DNA of 5,907 bases, taken from contig SBGS01000274.1 in assembly GCA_006226555.1 (NCBI GenBank), positions 1-5,907 of the forward strand, given 5' to 3'. The DNA comes from Bacteroidota bacterium. Lineage in GTDB: Bacteria > Bacteroidota > Bacteroidia > Flavobacteriales_D > Crocinitomicaceae. Shown in pieces: positions 1 through 5,896 of this stretch. The position numbers and the translations under genes were made by a program. The stretch's first letter is position 1, and every line of letters starts with the position of its first letter. The notes under the pieces are model-generated. The model searched no databases and was not told where the DNA came from. It was given only the letters and a program-made list of their open reading frames with translations.

Positions 1-305
1 ACGTACCGGAGTTTAATCCGATTTGTTACGATCTCATCGAAACCGCAACCAAACCGTTAACGATAATATATCCCTCATTCAAGGGATTACCGATATCATG
101 CGGGTTAGCAGATGGTAAAATTGCCATCAGAGTGCTGGAGGATCAGAAGCTGACACGACTGGTAAGATCTATTCACTATCCTCTTTTTTGTGTCTCATGC
201 ACAGATACCGGTAAAACGGAAACAATCGTATTATCGACAGATAAATCTCGTGAACAAGTCATCCAAATTGGATTGAATGGCGAAGTAAAGATCATTCAAA
301 ACTGA
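1..305 (+). CDS. Sua5/YciO/YrdC (TsaC-like) protein, 3' end only, degenerate nucleotide site
   Basis: An open frame enters from the left edge (first full codon at base 3) and gives 100 residues up to TGA at 303-305. Family members make threonylcarbamoyl-AMP from threonine, bicarbonate and ATP for the t6A modification of tRNA. The assignment rests on the pattern KPLTIIYP (visible residues 17-24), then a GxIAIRV strand (38-44), then the position where the family has its STSANxSG signature, and on the ending IGLNGEVKII, which resembles Bacteroidota homologues. The signature here reads CVSCTDTG (63-70), so the S-x-N pair that contacts ATP in Sua5 is S-x-T. Only 30 residues follow, fewer than I expect for the family. 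The frame is unbroken, so this is not an obvious pseudogene; it could be a divergent paralogue with altered or lost activity. The N-terminal K-x-R motif lies outside the window. Confidence 0.75.
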   Translation, partial: VPEFNPICYDLIETATKPLTIIYPSFKGLPISCGLADGKIAIRVLEDQKLTRLVRSIHYPLFCVSCTDTGKTETIVLSTDKSREQVIQIGLNGEVKIIQN

Positions 306-314
306 TCGTTTGCC

Positions 315-322
315 TATCTTTG
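315..322 (+). promoter_or_regulatory. Bacteroidota -7 box (TATCTTTG) for the cca operon
   Basis: TATCTTTG matches the TAnnTTTG -7 consensus exactly and ends 8 bases before the ATG at 331. I find no TTG about 19-21 bases upstream (the stretch near 291-300 lacks it), so the -33 half is weak or missing. Transcription from this box would begin almost at the ATG, giving a very short or leaderless mRNA. This argues against the TTG start at 310, which lies upstream of the box. The box sits just past the stop codon of the Sua5-like gene. Confidence 0.5.
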
Positions 323-330
323 CACCCGAA

Positions 331-1746
331 ATGAATTTAAAGGAACATCTTTCTCACCCGGTCTTCAAGGTCGTATCCCAAGTTGTCTCAGAAGAAGGAC
401 TTGAAGCATACGTAATTGGCGGGTATGTCAGAGACCTTTTGTTGAACAGACCATCCAAGGATATTGACATCGTAGTAATCGGCAACGGAATGGACCTGGC
501 TCAAAAATCAGGAGCCATACTTCGTGTAAAAAAAGTAAACTACTTCAAGAATTTTGGCACTGCTCAATTCATGTACAAGGACCTCGATATTGAATTCGTA
601 GGAGCCCGCAAAGAATCATACAGAGAAGATTCCCGAAAACCAATTGTAGAAGACGGCACGTTACATGATGACCAAAATCGTCGTGACTTTACGATAAATG
701 CGCTGGCTATAAAATTGCACAAGGATGGATTCGGAGAACTGATCGATCCATTCAATGGAGTCAGCGACCTAGAAGCAGGTATTCTTAGAACGCCCTTAGA
801 TCCGGATCAAACATACAGCGATGATCCTTTGCGTATGATGAGAGCCATTCGTTTTGCCACGCAGCTCGATTTCAAAATAGAATCCAAAAGCCTCAAAGCT
901 ATTTCGGATAATTCGCATCGCCTGAAGATCATTTCTCAAGAACGTATCATGGATGAGCTGAATAAGATCATTCTTGCACCTACTCCTTCTCGCGGTTTTA
1001 AACTTCTCTTTTCAACCGGTCTGTTGAAAGAATTTTTTCCTGAAATGGTTGCTTTGCATGGAGTCGAAAATATTAACGGAAAAACGCACAAGGACAATTT
1101 CTATCACACATTAGAAGTTCTTGACAATATATCCGAGCATACAGATAATCTCTGGTTGAGATGGGCTGCTATCTTGCATGACATAGCCAAACCACCGACA
1201 AAAAGATTTGACGAATCAACAGGCTGGACATTCCATGGGCATGAGGAGATCGGAGCACGAATGGTTCCGAAATTGTTTAAACGATTCAAGCTACCGCTGG
1301 ATGCCAAGATGAAATATGTAGAGAAGCTGGTAAGACTTCATTTACGACCAATTGCTTTGGTTAAAGGTCATGTAACTGATAGCGCGGTACGACGATTGTT
1401 ATTCGAAGCTGGAGATGATATCGATGATCTTATGACTCTGTGTAATGCGGATATCACATCTAAAAACGAGAACAAGATCAAGCGTTACCGTGAAAATTTC
1501 AGAATTGTTAAAGAGAAGCTTATCTCCGTGGAAGAGAAAGACCGGGTGCGTAATTTTCAACCTCCAGTGAACGGTGAACTTATTATGTCAACCTTCGGAA
1601 TAGGACCATGCGGTGAGATCGGCACGATCAAAACGCGCATTAAGGAAGCTATACTGGAAGGTGATATCGAAAACGACTTTGATCAGGCCTATGCACTGAT
1701 GATCGAAATAGGTAAAGAGCTTGGCCTTGAAACAAAACCATCATAA
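331..1746 (+). CDS. cca: CCA tRNA nucleotidyltransferase with HD domain
   Basis: This protein of 471 residues adds or repairs the 3' CCA end of tRNAs in the cytoplasm using CTP and ATP. It belongs to the class II nucleotidyltransferase (polA/CCA) family. The N-terminal head domain shows GGYVRD at residues 30-35 and the metal-binding pair D44-x-D46. RRDFTINALA (117-126) and DPLRMMRAIRFA (165-176) are the family motifs for nucleotide selection and the neck. The C-terminal half carries an HD phosphohydrolase domain with H259, H283-D284 and H304 as probable metal ligands, so 2',3'-cyclic phosphodiesterase or phosphatase activity is possible. The length fits HD-containing bacterial CCA enzymes. 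The frame also allows a TTG start at 310 (7 residues longer), but the -7 box lies within that extension, so I prefer ATG 331. It is probably the first gene of an operon running to 4363. Poly(A) polymerase of the same fold is a less likely reading. Confidence 0.93.
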   Translation: MNLKEHLSHPVFKVVSQVVSEEGLEAYVIGGYVRDLLLNRPSKDIDIVVIGNGMDLAQKSGAILRVKKVNYFKNFGTAQFMYKDLDIEFVGARKESYREDSRKPIVEDGTLHDDQNRRDFTINALAIKLHKDGFGELIDPFNGVSDLEAGILRTPLDPDQTYSDDPLRMMRAIRFATQLDFKIESKSLKAISDNSHRLKIISQERIMDELNKIILAPTPSRGFKLLFSTGLLKEFFPEMVALHGVENINGKTHKDNFYHTLEVLDNISEHTDNLWLRWAAILHDIAKPPTKRFDESTGWTFHGHEEIGARMVPKLFKRFKLPLDAKMKYVEKLVRLHLRPIALVKGHVTDSAVRRLLFEAGDDIDDLMTLCNADITSKNENKIKRYRENFRIVKEKLISVEEKDRVRNFQPPVNGELIMSTFGIGPCGEIGTIKTRIKEAILEGDIENDFDQAYALMIEIGKELGLETKPS

Positions 1747-1780
1747 CGAACGTATTTGATCATAACATACATTTCCTCCT

Positions 1781-2320
1781 ATGTCAGCATTGAAATTTAG
1801 AGTGCTTCTTGATTCTACCACCCACGAGATCTTTCGTGATATCTTAATTGATGAAAACTCAAGCTTCGAGACCTTTTACAAGGCGATCTTAGACGCTTAT
1901 CAATTCAGTGACGATCAAATGGCATCCTTCTATATGTCAAATGAAAACTGGGACCGCGGATACGAGATCAGTCTTTTTGATATGGCATTCGGTGAAGATC
2001 CTGACCAGATCATGCCTGGAGTAATGAATACATGTATCTTAGCTGATTACATGAACGAACCGGATCAGAAGATCATTCTTGTACATGATTTTATTCGTAT
2101 GTGGATCTTCCTGATCGAATTGATAGGGATCGAAGAAACCAAATTAGACCACCCGAAAGTAGTTTTATCCGTAGGAAATGCACCTTCAGAGAGCTCTCGC
2201 TCTGGAGAAGAGGATGACCTGAGATTTGAAACGGACAGCGACGAAGAATTCGAGGAGGACGAATTTGGATTCGATGATTTTGAAGAAGGTTACGAAGATT
2301 ATGGAGATTATGACTTCTAA
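1781..2320 (+). CDS. pRiA4b ORF-3-like protein with acidic C-terminal tail
   Basis: This 179-residue cytoplasmic protein has no signal peptide or membrane segment. Its N-terminal ~130 residues resemble the plasmid pRiA4b ORF-3 family (also labelled IS1096 passenger TnpR-like): a start of the type LKFRVLLDSTTHEIFRDI, an FxTFYKAILDAY-like helix, F/Y-rich strands (SFYMSNENWDRG), and a later KIILVHDFIRMWIF segment. The biochemical function of the family is not known to me. Residues 142-179 form an extreme acidic tail, 21 D/E out of 38 with nine F or Y spaced through it, probably disordered and able to bind a basic partner. The gene starts 34 bases after cca with no convincing Shine-Dalgarno, and its last 11 bases overlap the methyltransferase start. 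Despite the family name there is no transposase, inverted repeat or other sign of mobility nearby. Confidence 0.8.
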   Translation: MSALKFRVLLDSTTHEIFRDILIDENSSFETFYKAILDAYQFSDDQMASFYMSNENWDRGYEISLFDMAFGEDPDQIMPGVMNTCILADYMNEPDQKIILVHDFIRMWIFLIELIGIEETKLDHPKVVLSVGNAPSESSRSGEEDDLRFETDSDEEFEEDEFGFDDFEEGYEDYGDYDF

Positions 2321-3029
2321 TGATCCAGTAAAAAACGACCCATTAGGCAAAGCAATCATAGATTTTCAGAAAACCGGAATCCCTGGAAATATTATTGTTG
2401 AATCAGACACGATCGATGACGACGTACTACCCTCTGACTATCTCTTTCGTGATTACGATAACATGCCGGCTCTTGAGCAATTAGCATTAGCTGAGTGCAA
2501 GGGACGTGTTCTGGATGTTGGCGCAGGCAGTGGCGCACACACCAAACATCTTATCTCCAAAGGTTTTGATGTAATGGCGATCGATACCAGTTTTGGTGCA
2601 GTAGCTGCCATGAGATCACAAGGGATCAATACACAATTAATAGACTTCTTCGAATTGAAGGATGATAAGTTCGATACACTACTGTTTCTTATGAACGGCA
2701 CCGGAATTGCAGGGGAACTTGAAAACTTTTCGAAAATGCTGATACATTGTCGTTCACTCCTAAATGATGGTGGCAAGATCCTAATAGATTCAACCGATAT
2801 TCATTACATTTACGAGGACGAAGATGGCAGTGTCTGGATCGATCTTAATGGCAGCTATTATGGAGAAGTCCAGTTCAATATGAAATACAAGGATCAGGAA
2901 TCGGGTTGGTTTAACTGGCTATATCTGGATCAGGATACATTAAATAATATCGCCAAAGAAAACGGTTATAAAACAACGATTCTTTTTGAGAACGACGATC
3001 AGTATTTGGCAGAATTAACAATAAACTAA
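2310..3029 (+). CDS. Class I SAM-dependent methyltransferase, substrate unknown
   Basis: This 239-residue protein has a Rossmann-type methyltransferase core. Motif I is VLDVGAGSG (residues 67-75), and the acidic residue ending strand 2, probably binding the SAM ribose, is D92 in VMAIDTS. D112 fits motif III. The motif IV region reads LLFLMNGTGIAG (124-135) and lacks the NPPY of N6-adenine or protein-glutamine methylases, which points to a small-molecule, RNA or protein substrate. GGKILIDSTD is the strand 5 region. The C-terminal part is aromatic-rich (WFNWLYLD). The frame is open upstream to an ATG at 2226, but those extra codons lie inside the acidic tail gene and give a lysine/arginine-rich stretch unlike a family N-terminus. 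ATG 2310 gives a short 11-base overlap; ATG 2301 is also possible. The tight coupling suggests co-translation with the ORF-3-like protein. Confidence 0.85.
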   Translation: MTSNDPVKNDPLGKAIIDFQKTGIPGNIIVESDTIDDDVLPSDYLFRDYDNMPALEQLALAECKGRVLDVGAGSGAHTKHLISKGFDVMAIDTSFGAVAAMRSQGINTQLIDFFELKDDKFDTLLFLMNGTGIAGELENFSKMLIHCRSLLNDGGKILIDSTDIHYIYEDEDGSVWIDLNGSYYGEVQFNMKYKDQESGWFNWLYLDQDTLNNIAKENGYKTTILFENDDQYLAELTIN

Positions 3030-3908
3030 ATGAAACATATTTTATTCTTTCTCTCAACGGTAGTTATTGCAATACTCAGTTTTGCACAAACAACACCTTA
3101 CCCAATGGAAGAAAGCTCTCTTCTTTGGAAAATTGAAGGAAATGGGATCAAAAAAGGAAGCTACCTGTTTGGAACGATGCATCTGATCCAAAAGAATTAT
3201 TTCTATTTCCCGGCTAAATTGGAAAAGATCATTCTGAAATCGGATGTGGTAGTTATGGAGCTACCTGGATTGCCAAATCAGATGGAAGCATTAAAGTATG
3301 TTAAGCTCGAGGAAGGAACATTATTCGACTTTTTTACCCCAGAGCAAACTGATAGCATCCTGAATTGGGCCAAAGTAGAACTTGGTTTACCTGAAGAAGC
3401 TTTCAGGAAGAACTTTGAAAAGATGAAACCCTTTACAATCGTTCAATTAGCTACTCAACTCCATTTTGCAGGCAAAACGGAATCCTACGAAATGACCATT
3501 GATAAAATGGCCAGAGAAAACGGAATTCCACTGAAAGGCTTGGAAACGATCGCTGATCAAATGAAGATCTTCGATGATCTGACAGCAGAGCAACAGGTTG
3601 AGATGGTTATGAGCGAAGTACGAAACCCAAAGGAAGGCATTGAGATAACAGAAAAAATGATGAGGGTATATTCAAATCAGGAAATTGATTCTCTATACAT
3701 GATGATCGAAGATGAAGGCGGAGTTCTTTCTGAAGAACAAAGTGCATTTCTGGATAATAGAAATTTCGACTGGGTTCCAAAGATCGAAGCCTATATCAAA
3801 GAAGGAAGAACATTTATCGCTGTAGGCGCCGGACATCTCGGCGGTCCTAACGGTGTGATTCGTTTATTGGAAAAACAAGGTTATATCATCACTCCTGTAA
3901 CGTTATGA
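3030..3908 (+). CDS. Secreted TraB/GumN-family protein (TIKI-like)
   Basis: This 292-residue protein belongs to the TraB/GumN family, which includes the animal TIKI Wnt-cleaving metalloproteases. A signal peptide is visible at residues 1-19: K2, a hydrophobic core, then SFA followed by Q20, so cleavage after A19 and export to the periplasm are likely. The two family G-x-x-H motifs are present as GTMH (48-51) near the N-terminus and GAGH (266-269, followed by LGG) near the C-terminus. The conserved glutamate is E77 in VVVMELPG. These residues form the metal site in TIKI proteins, so a metallopeptidase-like activity is possible but unproven in bacteria. The ATG directly follows the TAA of the methyltransferase with zero spacing, and the stop overlaps the next gene by 4 bases, so the gene is in the same transcript. 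Its physiological substrate is unknown. Confidence 0.88.
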   Translation: MKHILFFLSTVVIAILSFAQTTPYPMEESSLLWKIEGNGIKKGSYLFGTMHLIQKNYFYFPAKLEKIILKSDVVVMELPGLPNQMEALKYVKLEEGTLFDFFTPEQTDSILNWAKVELGLPEEAFRKNFEKMKPFTIVQLATQLHFAGKTESYEMTIDKMARENGIPLKGLETIADQMKIFDDLTAEQQVEMVMSEVRNPKEGIEITEKMMRVYSNQEIDSLYMMIEDEGGVLSEEQSAFLDNRNFDWVPKIEAYIKEGRTFIAVGAGHLGGPNGVIRLLEKQGYIITPVTL

Positions 3909-4363
3909 TCAAACTCATTTTTTTCCTCTTTCTCCCAATAACACTTCTATTCTTCAGCTGCAAAACTTATAACGAAGAAGACAAAGCATCTTTTGATGAT
4001 AAGATCAACGCATACATTGAGCAGGAGCACATCGAAGGTATGGTTCGCTCGGAATCCGGATTGTATTTTAAGATCATTGAACCAGGTGAAGATCGAAAGA
4101 TCCGCTACGATGATGAAGTAAAATTCAGATACAAGGGTACCCTCATCGATGGAGCTGTTTTCGATGATCAAACCGAGGACGGACAACAGTTCAAAGTTCG
4201 TGAGCTTATTCCAGCATGGAAAGAAATAATGCTTGAGTTAGGAAAAGGTGCAAAGGTTCAGCTGATTGCTCCTCCCCAACTGGGATATGGAGATCACGAT
4301 CTAGAGAAGATTCCTAAGCACTCGATTCTTATCTATGAGCTGGAGATCATTGAAGTGATTTAA
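3905..4363 (+). CDS. FKBP-type peptidyl-prolyl isomerase lipoprotein
   Basis: This 152-residue FKBP-fold protein catalyses cis-trans isomerisation of prolyl bonds and probably helps fold envelope proteins. Residues 1-18 are a lipoprotein signal ending in FFSC, with C19 the predicted lipidated cysteine; the following K-T-Y-N-E-E is compatible with membrane anchoring. A short helical linker (about 20-48) leads to the FKBP domain (about 50-152). Residues matching the FKBP12 active site are Y76, F86, D87, L101-I102, W105 and Y128 (in LGYG), so the catalytic pocket looks intact. The start codon overlaps the TraB stop as ATGA, a sign of translational coupling. It is the last gene of the operon. Similar lipoproteins are annotated as gliding-associated (GldI-like) in flavobacteria, but nothing here shows a gliding role. 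Confidence 0.9.
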   Translation: MIKLIFFLFLPITLLFFSCKTYNEEDKASFDDKINAYIEQEHIEGMVRSESGLYFKIIEPGEDRKIRYDDEVKFRYKGTLIDGAVFDDQTEDGQQFKVRELIPAWKEIMLELGKGAKVQLIAPPQLGYGDHDLEKIPKHSILIYELEIIEVI

Positions 4364-4379
4364 AATTCGAAAGAAGTCA

Positions 4380-4409
4380 TTGATAAACGAATTCAAAAAC
4401 CTATTTTTG
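4380..4409 (+). promoter_or_regulatory. sucD promoter, Bacteroidota -33/-7 type
   Basis: A TTG at 4380-4382 is followed after exactly 19 bases by TATTTTTG at 4402-4409, matching the Bacteroidota primary sigma pattern TTG-N19-TAnnTTTG. Transcription would start a few bases past 4409, leaving a leader of about 30 bases before the ATG at 4448. The leader is A-rich and has no Shine-Dalgarno, as is usual in this phylum. The rest of the 84-base gap shows no strong terminator, so some read-through from the upstream operon is possible. Confidence 0.75.
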
Positions 4410-4410
4410 A
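4393..4410. repeat. Inverted repeat covering the sucD -7 box
   Basis: TCAAAAA (4393-4399) and TTTTTGA (4404-4410) are perfect complements separated by CCTA. Six bases of the right arm plus two loop bases form the TATTTTTG -7 box. It could be an operator for a dimeric regulator or a chance product of an AT-rich promoter. It is a poor terminator because its stem has a single G-C pair. Confidence 0.4.
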
Positions 4411-4447
4411 GAACCAAATACAAGACAAAATCAAATTACCAACAGTT

Positions 4448-5326
4448 ATGAGTGTACTCGTTAATAAAGATTCCAAGGTTATTGTACAAGGATTCACAGG
4501 AAGTGAAGGTACGTTTCACGCAGGACAGATGATTGAATATGGAACAAACGTAGTAGGTGGTGTTACTCCTGGAAAAGGTGGACAAAGCCATTTGGATCGT
4601 CCGGTTTTCAATACTGTAGCTGAGGCTGTTGATAAAACAGGAGCGAACGTTTCTATCATTTTCGTTCCACCGGCATTTGCTGCTGATGCTATCATGGAAG
4701 CTGCGAACGCAGGAATCAAAGTTATCGTTTGTATTACGGAAGGTATTCCAGTAAACGATATGGTGAAAGCGAAAGAGTACATCTCTGGTTATGACTGCAC
4801 ATTGATTGGTCCAAACTGCCCTGGTGTTATCACCGCAGGTGAAGCCAAGGTGGGTATTATGCCGGGATTCGTTTTCAAAAAAGGTAAGATCGGAATTGTA
4901 TCTAAATCAGGTACTTTAACATACGAAGCTGCAGATCAGGTAGCGAAAGCAGGTCTTGGTATCACTACAGCCATTGGAATTGGTGGAGACCCAATCATTG
5001 GTACAACTACAAAAGAGGCAGTTGAGCTACTGATGAAAGACCCTGAAACAGAAGGTATCGTAATGATCGGTGAGATCGGAGGAAACCTAGAAGCAATCGC
5101 TGCAAGATGGATCAAAGAGAACGGAACCAAGCCGGTTGTTGGATTCATCGCCGGAGAGACAGCGCCTAAAGGAAGAACTATGGGGCATGCCGGAGCAATT
5201 GTTGGCGGACATGATGATACTGCTGAAGCAAAGAAAAGAATCATGAGAGAGTGTGGTATTCACGTAGTAGATTCACCTGCTCATATCGGTCAAAAAATGG
5301 CTGAAGTATTGGGTGTAACAGCTTAA
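4448..5326 (+). CDS. sucD: Succinate-CoA ligase, alpha subunit
   Basis: This 292-residue protein is the CoA-binding, phosphohistidine-carrying alpha subunit of succinyl-CoA synthetase, which interconverts succinyl-CoA and succinate with formation of ATP or GTP in the TCA cycle. The N-terminal CoA-binding Rossmann domain shows VQGFTGSEGTFH (residues 13-24) and GGVTPGKGG. The CoA-ligase domain contains IGPNCPG, IVSKSGTLTYEA, GIGGDPIIGT and the active-site segment GRTMGHAGA with H247, equivalent to the phosphorylated His246 of the E. coli enzyme. The length matches the family (about 290). The gene has its own promoter and a strong terminator. The beta subunit gene sucC is not adjacent here, so subunit balance must be set across two loci. 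Nucleotide specificity depends on the beta subunit and cannot be read here. Confidence 0.97.
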   Translation: MSVLVNKDSKVIVQGFTGSEGTFHAGQMIEYGTNVVGGVTPGKGGQSHLDRPVFNTVAEAVDKTGANVSIIFVPPAFAADAIMEAANAGIKVIVCITEGIPVNDMVKAKEYISGYDCTLIGPNCPGVITAGEAKVGIMPGFVFKKGKIGIVSKSGTLTYEAADQVAKAGLGITTAIGIGGDPIIGTTTKEAVELLMKDPETEGIVMIGEIGGNLEAIAARWIKENGTKPVVGFIAGETAPKGRTMGHAGAIVGGHDDTAEAKKRIMRECGIHVVDSPAHIGQKMAEVLGVTA

Positions 5327-5344
5327 TTTCAGTTCTATCATATT

Positions 5345-5376
5345 AAAAAAGGCTTCCTCTACAGGAAGCCTTTTTT
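5345..5376. terminator. Bidirectional rho-independent terminator between sucD and the Lrp-type gene
   Basis: The stem arms GGCTTCCT (5351-5358) and AGGAAGCC (5363-5370) are perfectly complementary with a CTAC loop. Six A's precede (5345-5350) and six T's follow (5371-5376), extending the pairing to 14 base pairs and giving a U-tract on either strand. It begins 19 bases after the sucD stop and lies 31 bases beyond the end of the convergent minus-strand gene, so it can end both transcripts. Confidence 0.93.
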
Positions 5377-5406
5377 GTGCTCACACTTTTAATGATCACT
5401 GAATCT

Positions 5407-5862
5407 CTAATTCAAATTGAGCTTCGTTGAATATTTTATCTCCTCCAAGACGATCTGACTGTCTATATCTGCAATATTCGGGATCGCCGCGACTTCATTG
5501 ACCAAAAAATCTTTGTAGTCCTTTATCGAGTTAAAACGAACTTTAACCAGAAAATCGTACGACCCTGATGTATGATAAAGCTCCGAAACTGCATCTAATT
5601 CCTCCATCTGTCTCACAAATTCATTTCGCTTCTCGGCCTGATGTTCTTTGATCGCAATATTCATAAAAACTACGATGTTTTTACCTAGCATTTCTGCATC
5701 GAGCAAAGCCACATACTGTCTGATATATCCGGAATTTTCAAGTTTACGAATCCGTTCATATATCGGAGTAGGTGTTAGAGCCAATTCTTCCGCCATTTCC
5801 TTGGCTGTTTTCATGGCATCCGTTTGGAGAATTTCAAGGATTTTCTTGTCTATCGCGTCCAT
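5407..5862 (-). CDS. Lrp/AsnC-family transcriptional regulator
   Basis: This 151-residue DNA-binding regulator of the leucine-responsive family is encoded on the minus strand, converging on sucD. The N-terminal winged helix-turn-helix begins with the characteristic MDAIDKKILEILQ, followed by KEMAEELALTPTPIYERIRKLENSGYI (residues 21-47), where the TPTPIYERIRKLE part is the recognition helix. The C-terminal RAM domain (about 62-145) carries G100 and D103 in HTSGSYDFLVKV, the loop that binds amino-acid effectors at the dimer interface in Lrp/AsnC proteins. The length is typical, and the start is the ATG read at 5862-5860. The leader lacks a Shine-Dalgarno. Which amino acid it senses and which genes it controls cannot be told; autoregulation is common in the family. 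Confidence 0.93.
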   Translation of the reverse strand: MDAIDKKILEILQTDAMKTAKEMAEELALTPTPIYERIRKLENSGYIRQYVALLDAEMLGKNIVVFMNIAIKEHQAEKRNEFVRQMEELDAVSELYHTSGSYDFLVKVRFNSIKDYKDFLVNEVAAIPNIADIDSQIVLEEIKYSTKLNLN

Positions 5863-5888
5863 TAGCAGTGCTTTTTACTTTATAAAAT

Positions 5889-5896
5889 CAATATTA
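5889..5896 (-). promoter_or_regulatory. Possible -7 box of the Lrp-type gene
   Basis: Read on the minus strand this is TAATATTG, seven of eight positions matching TAnnTTTG, 26 bases upstream of the ATG. The -33 region would fall beyond the right edge of the window, so it cannot be checked. The surrounding sequence is very AT-rich, which makes chance matches likely. Confidence 0.25.

Noticed and set aside
310..330. TTG start extending cca by seven residues
   Set aside because: The -7 promoter box lies within this stretch, and family N-termini of the type MxLKEHL begin at ATG 331.
564..755. Minus-strand open frame within cca
   Set aside because: It is a shadow of a strongly conserved coding region, with no promoter or recognisable protein features. 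The same applies to 1104-1307, 2453-2776 and 3947-4186.
1781..2320. Mobile element suggested by the IS1096/TnpR-like or plasmid family name
   Set aside because: No transposase, resolvase catalytic motif, terminal inverted repeats or target duplications are visible; the gene sits in a housekeeping operon.
4364..4393. AATTCG (4364-4369) / CGAATT (4388-4393) inverted repeat as a terminator after the FKBP gene
   Set aside because: It is only a 6-base stem with an 18-base loop and no T-tract following it; it is probably chance.
4516..5244. Minus-strand open frames (4516-4782 and 4936-5244) opposite sucD
   Set aside because: They are antisense shadows of the highly conserved sucD sequence, with low-complexity Ala/Pro/Ile-rich translations and no family resemblance.
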